Assembly: GCA_963971305.1 (NCBI GenBank)
Contig: OZ020306.1
Location: forward strand, 40,259,512-40,323,511
Length of the DNA stretch: 64,000 nt
From: Arcuatula senhousia
Taxonomy: Eukaryota > Mollusca > Bivalvia > Mytilida > Mytilidae
Direction: 5' to 3'
Shown: piece by piece, positions 23,240 through 34,936 of the stretch
Layout: each line of letters opens with the position of its first letter
Numbering within the stretch: the first letter of the stretch is position 1
The notes under the pieces: generated by a model
Seen by the model: only the letters and a program-made list of their open reading frames with translations
The model's database searches: none
What the model was told of the DNA's origin: nothing
Position numbers and translations under genes: made by a program

Positions 23240-24625
23240 AAAAAGACATTAAGTTTCGACTTTTGTAGAGCTAAATGAGATGAACATTAAAGCAAGCAAC
23301 AGCTTTTCTCTATCTGCTATAGTTTTCATTGTATGGGCCAAGAGCATGAAAAACGTTATTTTAGGGGCCGCAACCCCTATAACGGGTCGTCTGACAACTT
23401 CGATCCTATTGAAACTTTTGTAGAGCTGAATGAACTGAATATTAACGCGAGCAACAGCTTTTCTCTATCTGCTATAGTTCTCATTCTATTGACAAAAAAC
23501 ATGAAAAAAAACGCCGTTTGAGGGGCCGTCATCCCTATAAGGGGTCATCAGACAACTTCGATTCTATTGAGACTTTTGTAGAGCTAAATGAGCTGAACAT
23601 TTAAGCAAGCAACAGCTTCTCTCTACCTGCTATAATTTTCATGTCATAGGCCAAAAGCATACAAAAAATATTTTTTAGGGGTCGTAACCCCTATAAAAGG
23701 TCATCTGACACCAAGCAACAGCTACTCTCTACCTGCTATTGTTTTCATTCCAAAGGCCAAAAACATGAAAAAAACGTTATTTAATAGGCAGTAACCCCTA
23801 TAGGGGTCATCAGACAACTTCGACTCTATTAAGACGTTTGCAGAGATCAATGAACTGAACATTAACGCGAGCAACAGCTTTTCTCTATCTGCTATAGTTT
23901 TCATTCTATAGGCAAAAAACATGAAAAAAACGTTTTTTTTCTAAGGGGACGTAATCCCTAAAAGAGGTCATCTGACATCTTCGATTCTATTGAGACTTTC
24001 GTAGAGCTAAATGAGCTGAACCTGCTATAGTTTTCATTCTAAAAGCAAAAAAAAAAAACAACATGAAAAATGTTATTTTAGGGGCCATCTGACAACTTTA
24101 ACCCTAAACAGATTTAAAAAAATCAGAGCTTAATTAGCTGAACATTTAAGCAAGCAACAGCTTTTCTCTATCTGCAATAGTTTTCATACTATAGGGCAAA
24201 AACATGAAAAAATGGTATTTGTCACCATTTCGGCGGCTGTAAGCCCTATAGGGGTCATCTGACAACTTTGACCCAATGGAGACTTTTGTAGAGCTAAATG
24301 AGTTGAATTTTTAAGCAAGCAACTGCTTCTCTCTTCCTGCTATAGTTTTCATTCCAAAGGCCAAAAACATGAAAATCGTTATTTACGGACAGTAACCCCT
24401 ATAAGGGGTCATCTGACAATTTCAACCCTATGGAGACTTTTGTAGAGCTAAATGAGCTGAACATTTAAGCAAGCAACAGCTTTTCTTTATCTGCAGTAGT
24501 ATTCATACTATAGGGGAAAAACATTACAAAATGCTATTGTTCACCTTTAAGGGGCTGCAGGCTGCATCCCCTATAAGGGGTCATCTGACAGCTACGATAT
24601 AACGGAGACTTTTGTAGAACTTTAG
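23240..24625. repeat. Tandem satellite-like array, period about 150-165 bp
   Basis: About nine units, recognised by repeated GACTTTTGTAGAGCTAAATG, GCAAGCAACAGCTTTTCTC and CATGAAAAAAACGTTATTT blocks, starting near 23254, 23411, 23573, 23836, 23994, 24113, 24290, 24439 and 24610. Several units are truncated. Most units carry an inverted AACCCCTATAAGGGGT hairpin. No protein coding is maintained between units. Confidence 0.85.
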
Positions 24626-25393
24626 ATCCCGAAGCAGTTGGGTGCCTCGGATTGTATCTATCTGTTTTACGTTTTGAATTACAAGCCAAAATAAACAGTA
24701 GTCTGACCCCCTTGGTCTACTTTTAGCCACGGCAGCCATGTTTTTGACGAATCAAAATTCGAAACACAACTAATGCAGGATACCCTAAGGATTAATCATA
24801 CGAAGTTTCATTGAATTCTGTTCAGTAGTTTCAGAGGAGAAGATTTTTTTAAAAATTGTTAACAGACGACGACGACGACAGACGACATCGACGACGACGG
24901 ACGCCAATTGATGGCAATAGCGCACTTGGACTAAAAATAACGTACCAACAAAATCTATTGAAAGCGGCATTAAGGAAATAAATATTACAATCATCTTTAA
25001 AATATGTTGTGACCTGATCGAACTACAAAAAACAAAAACAAATTGTTGAGCATTATATTTGTTAGCACTTATGAGAATTTAAAACTACATATATCCAGTT
25101 ATAAAATTGTTTAAATTCACTGTCAGAGGAGCAGTGTTTATAGTCTGCTTAAATAAGACAAGAACAAATAAATTTAAGCAGATACGTTAAAGTACAGAAA
25201 CAATATGATCCAAAAAAACTAATGTTCTATCATATACATGACTGATCTTTTTCTTTACTTGGGTTTCAAACCTTTAAGTTGTCATATGTGTTATCCTCTT
25301 TCATCTTTGTAATTTTACCAGGACCTTATTAAAAGGAAGAAAAAAAAACGATTAACACTTCAAAAGTTTCATTCAAAGCTTTGATCAATATTA
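24626..25393. other. Unassigned region with GAC-rich microsatellite
   Basis: Includes an impure (GAC)n stretch at about 24865-24905. The block around TTCATTGAATTCTGTTCAGT and GTAGTTTCAGAGGA is also found near 43970-44000, so it is probably the end of an interspersed repeat. Confidence 0.4.
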
Positions 25394-25429
25394 AAATGAC
25401 AAAAAAGTTCCAGACAATAACTTTTGCTA

Positions 25430-25471
25430 CGCCTGACGCGCGTTTCGTCTATTCAAGACTCATCAGAGGTG
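25430..25471 (-). ncRNA. Hammerhead ribozyme motif, core intact
   Basis: On the minus strand: CTGATGA core, stem II GTC/GAC with loop TTGAATA, GAAAC, minimal stem III, GTC cleavage triplet, then AGGCG. Stem I pairs CACCT with AGGCG and has one A-C mismatch compared with the array copies. Confidence 0.75.
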
Positions 25472-25766
25472 CTCTGCCAAAAATATTGAAAAAGCCAAAA
25501 AAATATGATGCTTAAAAGCATAGAACGATTAAACTAAAATATACCAAACTGGGTAACCAAATTATACCTATGTCTGGGGTAGGAAGAACCATAGGGTTTA
25601 GTCAATTTTGAAATTTAAACGGACAATTTAAAGATTTGATGTGTTCTCCAACACAAAAGTGTCGGTGCCGGAGCCGGATACCTCGGGGAATTGAAACTCC
25701 ACCGGCAGCGCTAACCTTCACGGGTGTTCAAAATGACAACAAAGTTCCAGACAATAAACTTTGCTA

Positions 25767-25808
25767 CGCCTGACGCGCGTTTCGTCCATTCAAGAATCAT
25801 TAGAGGTG
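25767..25808 (-). ncRNA. Hammerhead motif, degenerate
   Basis: The same position in the second unit reads CTAATGA where CTGATGA is required, and stem II has lost its first pair. Activity is not expected. Confidence 0.65.
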
Positions 25809-25850
25809 CTCGGCCAAAAATATTGAAAAAGGCCCACCCCGCCAAAAAAA

Positions 25851-26361
25851 AGCTTCGATCAAAGTTACTTAAGTACATATATATGTGTAGATGTTGTACT
25901 GTGGTTTTTACGTGACTTTGCATGCTGAATATAGTTTAGTTACGATGTGTTCGTCTGTTTTTGTTTGATATAATACCACTGGGTACTTTAGGGCTATAAA
26001 TTTTAAATCTGGCAAAAAGTAAAATTTAAACCAAGACATTTGTTTGTTATTTCATATATAGATACATGTATGTTTCAATATATACTTTTTATTTTGAATC
26101 ATGTAAAGGTTTTTATATGCCGCTTGATGAATTTAGCTCTTACCAGCATCCTATCTTCCTTGAACATTTAAAACATATCTGTCTATTTCTGACTTTTACA
26201 ACATAAACCAGCAAATTACAAGCGTCTAGTTAATTCTTATTTAACGAGGTGTTTCAATACCTAAAATGCATGTTTTAGCTACATAGAAAAACAACATAAT
26301 TAATTAATTAATAATAATGTAGGTGTTGATGAGCACTACTGTGTTCACGTAGGACACTTAG
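25851..26361. other. Unassigned AT-rich region
   Basis: No gene or structured repeat seen. Confidence 0.45.
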
Positions 26362-26374
26362 CTGAACAATAATA

Positions 26375-26866
26375 GTGAGTGAGTGAGTGAGTTGGTGTTT
26401 TACGCCCGTGCAACGCTATATAGGTTATTTACAGGCGATGAACATGAAAAGGATGATAAAATGAACATGAAATGATGATGATAAATGAAATATGGGGATG
26501 GGGTGGGACACAAAGGACCGGTGAATTTTGAAGAACCACAGGAAAAGGGGAGAGATGGGTAGGGGCGGAAAATTTAGCCTATGTGGTGCACTACTGGGCG
26601 GTCCACAAAGGGGTCTTTTACGTGCATGAAGCGTGGCACTCTCCACACACGTTGGCCCACTATGGTCGGCGGTCAGGGTTTCCGTATTATAGACCTGACA
26701 ACCCCCGCGGACGAGGGCTACCCTATTCAGCCACCTAGGGTACACACTTGGTCGCTCTGTGGGCTGAGCACTGACCCGACGTCAGAATCCCAAGACCCTT
26801 CGTCGCCTCTTACGACAAGCTGGGCTCTGCTGCGGGCCTATTCGCCACCCGGGCCCCGCACGGGAC
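26375..26866 (-). mobile_element. SINE-like retroposon, variant A, with 13-bp target-site duplication
   Basis: On the minus strand it begins GTCCCGTGCGGGGCC and ends in AACACCAACTCACTCAC, an (ACTC)n tail. It is flanked by a perfect 13-bp duplication, ctgaacaataata at 26362-26374 and 26867-26879, so its full 492-bp extent and retroposition mechanism are clear. Related copies are at 5615, 59513, 60861 and 61965. It sits about ten bases beyond the stop codon of the receptor gene's terminal exon, in what would be its 3' UTR. Confidence 0.85.
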
Positions 26867-26889
26867 CTGAACAATAATAATTTAATTAA

Positions 26890-27022
26890 TTATAAATCAG
26901 GAGTTAAAGTTTCCCTATATTCTATATTAAAATCACCTTTTTTAAGGATTTGCATATTTTCATAACATTTTGGATGTTTGAATTTTCGTCCAGTTGCATG
27001 CTCCAATTCATCATATTGATTT
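26890..27022 (-). CDS. Terminal coding exon of a transmembrane receptor (cytoplasmic tail)
   Basis: The acceptor CTTTTTAAAG is followed by one base completing a split codon, then 43 codons and a TAA at 26890-26892. The peptide carries NQYDELEHATG and CYENMQILKK, giving a YDEL (YxxL) motif and a YENM (YxxM) motif, the latter resembling SH2-binding sites for PI3-kinase. It is assigned to the same gene as the exons at 43085-55447 from shared strand and style: short tyrosine-bearing cytoplasmic exons. The entry phase (2) does not match the exit phase (1) of the 43085 exon, so at least one exon between them is missing from this annotation. It could also be the end of a different, similar gene. Confidence 0.6.
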
Positions 27023-27808
27023 CTTTAAAAAGCAAAACATATAAAAATTATTTAATTAAGTCATCACCTGTAATTTTACAATAAAACAAAATTTTAAACC
27101 AAAATAGAAAGCTAAAGCTACACCGAGCGCAGCAAGATACGTTCGTAACATGTGACATGTACAATGTTTACCCTGTACATTTGCGGCACCACATGTATTG
27201 TCAAATGCTTTGGACACATTCAGCCCATTGTTGTCTCACAAAGCTTTTTGACACATGCATTGTTTGGTGGACATCCAAAACATATTTGATTTTTTAAATA
27301 CATTTATACCAACCTTCAAGAAACCAATAAGGTGGTTTTGGCGCCTTTTATTCCCTTTTTTTTCAAAAATAGTAGGAAATATTGCAAATGAATGAACACT
27401 GTTAATAGGGATTTTTTGTAAGAATTCCAATGAAAAATAATTTAGAAAATCGGACCACAAAAAAAGTCGATTGTTTGGGTGTGGCCCCTTTCTAATCCAT
27501 CGTAACATTGTAACGATGTAAGATACTTCAAAACTGTTCTTACATTTTACTGACAGAATTTATTGAGTAATACAATGAAAAAAATTATACATGTCAATAC
27601 AATCGTATGAAAAAAAAATGTTATAATGTTTTACACCAGTTTTGTTTTAACATCAATTTTACTCTTTTTGGTCCCCTTTTCTTTGAATGATAGGGGTCAA
27701 TGCAATCCTTAATGCATAAGGAAACGTTCTCTAATGGGTTAAACATTATTGCAAAACAAGGAAACAGTTGATTAGCTTACTAGAATTATTTGTTTTAATA
27801 ATCGAAAA
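27023..27808. other. Intron sequence, nothing recognised
   Basis: AT-rich, no structured repeat or exon identified. Confidence 0.45.
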
Positions 27809-27940
27809 TGATGTGATGTGGAATAAGTGCACGCGACACAGCCAACCAAAAAAAAAACAATGAAAAACTGCCAGCAGTCTTCAACAAGGTCAGTAGGCGC
27901 TGCTTGCAGTTCTGCAATCGGCCCAAGGTCTTAATAAAAT
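27809..27940 (-). mobile_element. Retroposon 3'-tail fragment
   Basis: Minus-strand terminal block (27809-27848) plus the adjoining segment with AGTCTTCAACAAGGTCAGTA, matching the ends at 388-560 and 38728-38870. No coding body. Confidence 0.6.
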
Positions 27941-29214
27941 GCACACAAGTAACCATTTGTTGAGACAAAACTCAATGATTGGCGTTTTTGGCCACTTTGA
28001 CCCCTGCATTTTCAAAAACGGTAGATAAAAGTTTTATTGAGGAATTCAATTAAAAAAAAAATTTAAAAAATGATCAAAATCGGATGAACCTTAACATTCT
28101 ACGTTTTGTCAATACACCCATTTTAGCTTCTTTTGGCCCTATTACTAGAACGGTAGGGAATGGAAACTATTTATGCAATACAAACCTTCATTTAGTTATT
28201 TCAAACATTATATAAAAAAATTATAGCAATTGGTTCACTACAACTAAAGTTATCGCACGGAAACCAAAGTGTCTACAGACGACAACGACGACAATATTGC
28301 AATAACATAATACGATTGCAAGAATTGGCGGTCGTATAAAAAAATATCCATCTTCCGTTTACGTTTTGATTTTCATTTTTGAAATGTTTCATGAAAAAAT
28401 CATGAAAATAATTAAAGGAGAAGAAGTTCAAAATACATCTTCCTGGTGGTAGAAAATATCAATATTCCCTAATATACATCAAAACAAACTTTACTAATGC
28501 ACTTTTTGTCTATTTTTTCACACGATAAACTGATACGACTTTGAAATTACAGAATTAAAATGAACATACATTTCAGGTCTGGAAAGTATTTCACAAGATA
28601 AGATGACTTCCTTGTTCGTGCACTTGTCTGAGGCTTTAATTGTACATGTACAATGCATAAAACTATACGAAACAAGAACTTATGGAAAATAATGAGATTT
28701 GAAATAAGTGCAGGCAACACAGGTCACATAACCTTTGTCAAACATTCTTTGCTTTTTCTACATGTGCGAATTACTTTACCTAGTATCTACTGTATCCTGC
28801 GTAGTGTTTCCTAGAATGTAAGAAATGCATAATTCAATTTAACATAAATATTCACCTTTGACACAAATAAAAACAACGTGAATAGGCTTAAAGCAAAGAA
28901 ACCGCATTTAAAAAAATGTTCTTGTTTTTGTAACATATGTACACACGTTGCGTAATAATCTAGTTATTCATTGTATGTTTAGTGCGGTAAATGACGTCTA
29001 TTCAAATCCTACAGCTGCATTCAACTAAGAGACAGAATAACGTCTACGAGTTAATAAACGAAACCAACCAAAAGGCCTTGTATCCAGCAAACTTTGTAAA
29101 AGATCTGGTGATGTTTTGGGAAAATCATAATAATCCACATGTTATGTAGTGATAACAGAACTACGATAGACCGGAAGTGAAATTGTTTTTTTTTACAATT
29201 CTCGATTAAAACTA
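27941..29214. other. Intron sequence with one isolated tail block
   Basis: No exon was found. A further diverged copy of the minus-strand terminal block lies at 28691-28726. Otherwise unassigned AT-rich DNA. Confidence 0.4.
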
Positions 29215-29432
29215 CAAATATCATAGTTCAAAGTTGGCATATCTCAGTTCCAAGTTTAAACTTCTCACTTCCAGGTTGACACTTCTTAGTTCCAAGTTTT
29301 TTTTCTTAGTTCCAAATTGACATTTCTTAGTTCCAAGTTGAAAATTTCACTTCCCAGTTGGCATTTCTTACTTAGAAGTTGACGTTTTTGCGAATTGTTA
29401 ACTTTGAACTAAGAAATGTCAACTTGGAACTA
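29215..29432. repeat. Short tandem repeat with inverted arm
   Basis: Six or so diverged units of about 22 bp on TTGACATTTCTTAGTTCCAA run from 29228 to 29370, followed at 29403-29432 by the inverted sequence (gaactaagaaatgtcaacttgg). The segment can fold into a long stem-loop. Confidence 0.75.
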
Positions 29433-30874
29433 TATAGAAATGAACGACTGCATAACTTTGTCATATAAATTGCTAATTTAATTCTAAATGAACTTTGTCG
29501 ACTTAGTTTTTTTAAGGGCGTGTTTTACGTTACGGCGATTTCTCGGAGAACATTCATTATAGAAAGACGAGGCTAACACATTAAATTAGGCATGTTTTAA
29601 AATAGAATAAAAACGGTAAATTAATGAACAATTTGTGACAAGCAGTTTTAGCAAAATATAAAAGAAACCCGTTAGTGAGTTTGATGTTAATGTTTTTACG
29701 TTACGGCATGATGCCGTCGTGCATAGCAGTTGTTCATAAGACACAACGTCAAAAACAGGCTTGGTTAAAGAACCATGCAATGTTTGAAAATATATATCTT
29801 AGCTTTTATTGAAGCACTGCTGCTTAAATTTTAGGAGAAAGTTTTTAATTTTCTGAATGTTCATTAAACAAAACATATATTCTAAAAATTGAAAATTTGA
29901 AATATGTGACCATGACTGAAAAAATGGGTCCAGATGAGGAAAAAACATAATTTGAGTTTTTTGTATTTTTGTGATCCAATACAAATGAAAAAGCTTATGT
30001 GAAAATTTCATGTTGATATACCTAATAGTTTTCGAGATACAATCATTTAAAGTTACTATGTTCAAACACCAATTAGACAGATTTTGTGAATGATTTTTCT
30101 TCATTTATTTATGATAAATATACATTTTCTCTTGTTTTTAAATGTTCATTTTTTTATTTGTTTTTTGATATAATGTAATGATATTTGGCAGCCATGAGTG
30201 CTATATGATATATTTTGATATTGTATAGTGAAAAAGACTTATGACCTTGACATTTGTCCTCAAGGTCAAAATTATCACACAAATACTCTTTTGCTAGAAT
30301 TTTCATCATTTCGATCAAGAATTTCATATACATTGTTTTTTTTTTCTAACATAATAAAGCATATAGCTACCATCTCTACAAAAAGTGGACCTTAATATAT
30401 ATGTGACCTTTAAATTAACTTTCAAGGTCACCCATGACCAAATAAAGCATTTAAAACTATTTGTTTTTATGTCATATTTATTGGATATTTCATATTTTTT
30501 CTTTTCATATGTTGATGTAAAGTTTCAATTTATAATCTTATCCATGTATTTTAATGCGTGAATTATCATTCTGTTTAATTACAAGTACTAAGACACCCTC
30601 AAAACAGTTTTGTTCATCTAGACAATTAAATCATAATGTGCTGAATATCCTTCCCAGATATGAACTGATGAAAGTTGCAGACATGACAGATAAGGGATGC
30701 TATATTGATACAGTCACATTTGTTTAGGTCAGAATTAAAATGTTTTACCTGCTGTATATTTGTGTACTAAACAATAACTTGCATTTGATTTTCGAATTAA
30801 ATAGAAGGTTACTTTGTGTATCCAGAGACCAGTATTTTTTCAACAAGTCATGAAAGTGGAATTCTGTTAAAAGG
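29433..30874. other. Intron sequence, nothing recognised
   Basis: AT-rich. Scattered AAGGTCA words around 30240-30440 look like part of an old interspersed repeat rather than a regulatory site. Confidence 0.4.
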
Positions 30875-30920
30875 AGCAAAAAGGCACCAATGGGGCATTT
30901 GAGTGTCAAAAGTCTGGAAA
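30875..30920 (-). mobile_element. Short Penelope 3'-tail remnant
   Basis: Contains GGCACCAATGGGGCATTTGA, the same end as at 10305 and 6428, cut off after about 45 bp. Confidence 0.45.
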
Positions 30921-31005
30921 TACATTTAATGAACAAACTTGTTTGTTGTCTTTTCTTAGTTGGTTTTGTTTGCATTAAATACAATATGAGATTTAAGATT
31001 AAATT

Positions 31006-31476
31006 TTAATTCAGTAATGCTTTCTTCCTGCATCCTGCTGTTAGTTTGCTTTGGTTTTCTTGCTTAGTCAGATCAACTTCAACTTTATGAACAGTTGGTT
31101 TAGGACAGGTAAGTTCCTTGGCTACATCTGAGTAGCAGTATTGTCGGATGTGTTCATACAAATACCACTGTCTGGCTGAGTCAAGTCCTTTAACTACTGT
31201 GACACTTGGAAGATCATTTGCTTGTGGTAATCTGTTCTTTGATTTTAGCAGGTTAAATTTAAATCCACAAGACGATGCACTTTCTTTGCACACAACAACA
31301 CCAGGTTCCTTATTATCAATATAGAAATGATGATAGTCAGTTATATGCTTTAATGGTTTGAAAAAACTTTGCAAGAATGATCTCCATTCATAGAATGTGA
31401 CTGGGTCTTGAGCATCATTAACCATATGTGGTATGTTGTGTCCACTTCTACTGGATCTTTCAACTGTACTAGCAAC
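31006..31476 (-). CDS. DUF7869-like protein, C-terminal exon
   Basis: The acceptor TTTTTAATTTTTAAAG opens a phase-0 exon of 156 codons plus stop. Recognisable phrases are VERSSRSGHNIPHMVND, TFYEWRSFLQSFFKPL, ITDYHHFYID, EPGVVVCKES, FNLLKS and ARQWYLYEHIRQYC followed by LTCPKP. These match, from memory, the C-terminal half of a widespread uncharacterised family in molluscs, cnidarians and sponges (DUF7869), which may descend from a DNA transposon nuclease. The function is unknown. The tail is lysine- and glutamine-rich. It is intact here and lies inside the last large intron of the receptor gene on the same strand. Confidence 0.65.
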   Translation of the reverse strand, partial: VASTVERSSRSGHNIPHMVNDAQDPVTFYEWRSFLQSFFKPLKHITDYHHFYIDNKEPGVVVCKESASSCGFKFNLLKSKNRLPQANDLPSVTVVKGLDSARQWYLYEHIRQYCYSDVAKELTCPKPTVHKVEVDLTKQENQSKLTAGCRKKALLN

Positions 31477-31778
31477 CTTTAAAAATTAAAAAGTATATCA
31501 ATATTATTTTTGACTTTTTTACTTTTTACATACAAAACATTTATAAAATTGGTAACATGTTTGGCTTATGATTTTTGGACCATCTGAGTTCATTCTGGTT
31601 ACAAACAAGGTGTATTGCTGAATGCAGTTTAGTTAAAATGTGTGCTCATTGTTTCATTGTTGTTGACTTTGGTATCATACTTTTTTATACTGCTCCATTA
31701 GTTTTTCATTGCATATACATCAATTTAAGCTTTATAATGGTTTTTATCAATACAATTTAAGTATACATGCACATGTAC

Positions 31779-31878
31779 CTCATTAATTGTTTCTGCAGTT
31801 GAGTTCCTCCAATGCATTTTCCATATACCAAAATGCCAATCAGGTTCAAACTTTGTATGACCAGCCTTCATCAAATTT
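31779..31878 (-). CDS. DUF7869-like protein, penultimate exon
   Basis: A 100-bp exon (acceptor TGTTCCTACAG, donor GAG|GTACAT) with one leading base and 33 codons, leaving in phase 0, which fits the exon at 31006-31476. It encodes MKAGHTKFEPDWHFGIWK, the AGHTKFxPDWxFG phrase typical of this family just upstream of the SS-SGHN region. The upstream catalytic-looking segment of the family was not found within the next several kilobases, so the gene is either 5'-incomplete or has distant exons. Confidence 0.65.
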
Positions 31879-31889
31879 CTGTAGGAACA

Positions 31890-34800
31890 CTACAAATACT
31901 ACTTTGGCTGCACTGACTCGTCATTTTTGTTCATTTACCGCCATGATTTCTAATGTAAACTAAAGGGGCGCAACTCAAAAATTACCTATACGTAAAATTA
32001 TTTATAGAATGCAATAGAATCAATACGGAAGTATATTAAATAATTTTAATCGATCTGTTTATCTTTATCTGAAGATTTGATCATTGAACTCAGTTAAAAG
32101 GGATGATAAGTCGACTATCTCTGTCCATTATTTTCACTGATCAGCAGGTGCTTGTTCTAATTTGATTTTTTTTGTGACGTTGAACTTTGCGACGTCACAG
32201 TGAAAAATAGCAATCGCCGCATCTGGCCCCATTTTGTCAGACGTGGTCACAATTATAAGTTTCTAACACATGAAAATGTACCTTTTTACGGAGAATGAGT
32301 GACAGATGAATGACAATGAAGAATTGTTCCCTTCTGGTGAATGAAAAACATAATCGATAGCGAAAGATGGTGAAAAGATAAACTGGTTTAGTTTTTTGTC
32401 TAGAAAAAAAATGGAAGAGGTCTACTTTATATGTACCAAGAAGCAAATTAAAAAGAAATAGTGCACAAAACTAATATGTTTCAATAATGATAACAATTGT
32501 GTGTTGAAAAAGACATCCGATAAACTATATAAATATGGGGTTCACCAGTTAGTTGGGCATGTCTTTCAATTAACTTTCAAGTTAATTTGATTATTTTAAT
32601 AACCTCACGAATAACAAAATAAAATTCAATTATGATAGACTACGGAGTTATGATTATAATAATGCCTTGACAACATCAATGTTACTGAAACGTAGTGCTC
32701 ATCGAGCCTTTTAAAAGAGACAGTTAATGCAAAAACCAAAGATATTTCTAGATTAAGAAAGGCACCACCTGATTTTACGTTCCTCATTATTTAAATGTGA
32801 CATACATAAGAACAGGACGCTTGACCCTTGCGAAATGAGTTATTGAGTATATTTAAGCATGATGAAGTGGTCAGGCAATACCATTCCCTTTATACAAATT
32901 ATGATTAAAACAAAAGAAAACACTTTAAGGCCCATAAGCATAGCAGTCACGTGACTTGTGAAAAGTCACATTAATCTGTACTAATAAATCCATGAAGTTC
33001 TAGACGAAATTATGGTCCCATTTAAGATAGAAGAATATTGATAAGTCCCAATCCTTTTTTTAATTCTATAATCCTTTAACCTTAAGTGTAAGGTGAATAG
33101 GAATGCCTGGTCAAAAGTATGCGTTTCCGTCTTTCTTATTCGAAAAGGGTCGATCACATTCTAATAATTGAATTAGGAGCTAAAAGAATATTGAAGGACA
33201 AAGTATTTGAGACAAATGACTTTTTTATAATCACATTAATCCGTACAATTATATCAAGGGAGTGCTGAACGTTGTATAGACTTGCATCCATTTAATGTTA
33301 GTTACTCTGAAAGTACGTTTACCCTAGGAATATTGTTTAATAATTTCCTAGACTAGTTATCCACTTATATTATATTAAAAAATATGGTCCCATTTGAGAA
33401 ACAGGAATATTGTTGAATTCCAATTTAGTTTAAACGTTAATAATCCTATAATCCTATGACACGTCGTAAAGGTTTCTTACTACGTGTGTGCGTTTCCGTT
33501 TCTTTCTTAAAAACACCCGCTTCAAGGACAAGATGAATTACAAAAAAACATCAATACAACCATAAGGTGTTGTAGTTTCTAATCGCCAAATCAAGTATTC
33601 CCCTTCTCATTTTAAGAAAAGGTGAGCTTTAAGTTAAGTCATTGGTCGGAAGGTAGTGTCTGTTAAGGAATGGGACCTTTCATATGTAATGAAATAAATT
33701 GGAACTTAACAGTGTTTATGTTGAATTATACTTATGGAAATTGTTTTGAATTGCTTAAATGACTACAGGGGATAACTCTTAAAAGGTATGGCCCTAGAAC
33801 TTTGACCTTATATAAGAAGTTTGTAGATCGTAATTGGCTTTACAATTTGCAATTTAAATTTTTCAAATGTCTTGTAAAGATTTCAAGAGATTTGAGCTTC
33901 ATCAGTACAAACCTCGGGAAATAATAAAGAAAAAGGGCAATATCTCCTACACAAGTGGCTAGATCTTCTTCAAATTATCAGCGCATGTAGATCTTAAAAT
34001 TCTGAACACTTTTGATATGCATAAAAATGTTGATATCTGTCACTATTTTTGAGTTGTTTGCGGAAAACTACATTACCCTTTGTTTTTAGCAATAGCATCA
34101 ATGCTTTTCAACAAAGTTAAAATATATCACACATGCTTATAACCAGCTATATAAAGTTTGATGTGAATATCTCCTAAAAGGGGAGGTCATACAACCCTTT
34201 TTAGTAAATTGTGTTGTGCGTAACAATATGTAATTTAAATTTCTGATATATTTTTTACAGTTTTTATGATATTAAGCTTAATAAAATTTGGAGAAAGAAA
34301 AGCAAGAAGAAGGGCAAAAACTCTTATAGTGATGGTTGTATTTTTTTAATTAAAATTGCATGGCAGGTAGGTCTTGAGGTGCTAATCATTTTTACACTGT
34401 CTGGATTTTGATATCGGTGACGGTGTTTGATTTTTTTTTGGGTCAGGTGAGCTAGAAACAATAGGTTCAAATAAGTCTTTTTAGTAAGTTATCTGTGCTA
34501 TTGGATATGTCCTTCTTATTCAAAGAAAAGCTGCTTCTCAGCTCTTGACATGAGCTTGTCTTACGAGTCCGCATAGAACACAGGCGCATCATGTACAATT
34601 TACTATGCATGCATTGAAAAACATTTGTATTTTATTTATAATAGATAAATGAGAAAAAAAAATGGTATACAATTGTTTTGAAATATAAAACCCTAAAAGG
34701 CTATTAGATTATAATGTTAATATTTAAAAGGAAATTATCTCTTATAAATAATTATGTCGAATGCTGCTTTTACTAGGTTTCTCGACTAGCAAGCGTTACT

Positions 34801-34936
34801 CTTTCAAATTATACGCATTGGTCACGGGTCAATTGTTTAAACCATACGTACATGTAAAAGAATGATAAACCCGTATTCCAGTAAATTTTGTAAATAGAAC
34901 AGAGTAATAATTTACCAGGGGTAAACTTGTTTATTA
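31890..34936. other. Long intron sequence, old duplication inside
   Basis: 3 kb of AT-rich DNA without a supported exon. Segments 32940-33130 and 33340-33510 share blocks in the same order (TATGGTCCCATTT, TCCTATAATCCT-like, TGCGTTTCCGT), indicating an old tandem duplication with an offset of about 400 bp. Confidence 0.5.

Larger units (their letters stand above)
25394..25850 (-). mobile_element. Retrozyme copy, about 1.3 units
   Basis: One complete unit (25394-25729, 336 bp) followed head-to-tail by a partial second unit (25730-25850). Both are homologous to the 358-bp array at 37383-38622 but clearly diverged from it. Reading on the minus strand each carries a hammerhead motif, intact in the first and mutated in the second. 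The dimer-like layout fits insertion of a reverse transcript of a circular or concatemeric RNA. Confidence 0.75.

Noticed and set aside
24865..24905. (GAC)n stretch as an Asp-rich coding segment
   Set aside because: No splice sites or long frame around it. It behaves as a microsatellite at a repeat end.
26581..26877. 98-codon plus-strand frame
   Set aside because: It lies entirely inside the SINE-like retroposon and recurs with stops in the other copies, so it is an accidental frame in GC-rich repeat DNA.
30240..30440. AAGGTCA words as nuclear receptor sites
   Set aside because: The words are scattered within AT-rich intron DNA that looks like an old repeat. Nothing places them near a promoter.
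30752..30769. Candidate 18-bp exon for the missing receptor exon
   Set aside because: Acceptor and donor look acceptable, but it leaves in phase 1 and so does not join the terminal exon at 27022, which needs phase 2. The encoded peptide shows no relation to the tail.
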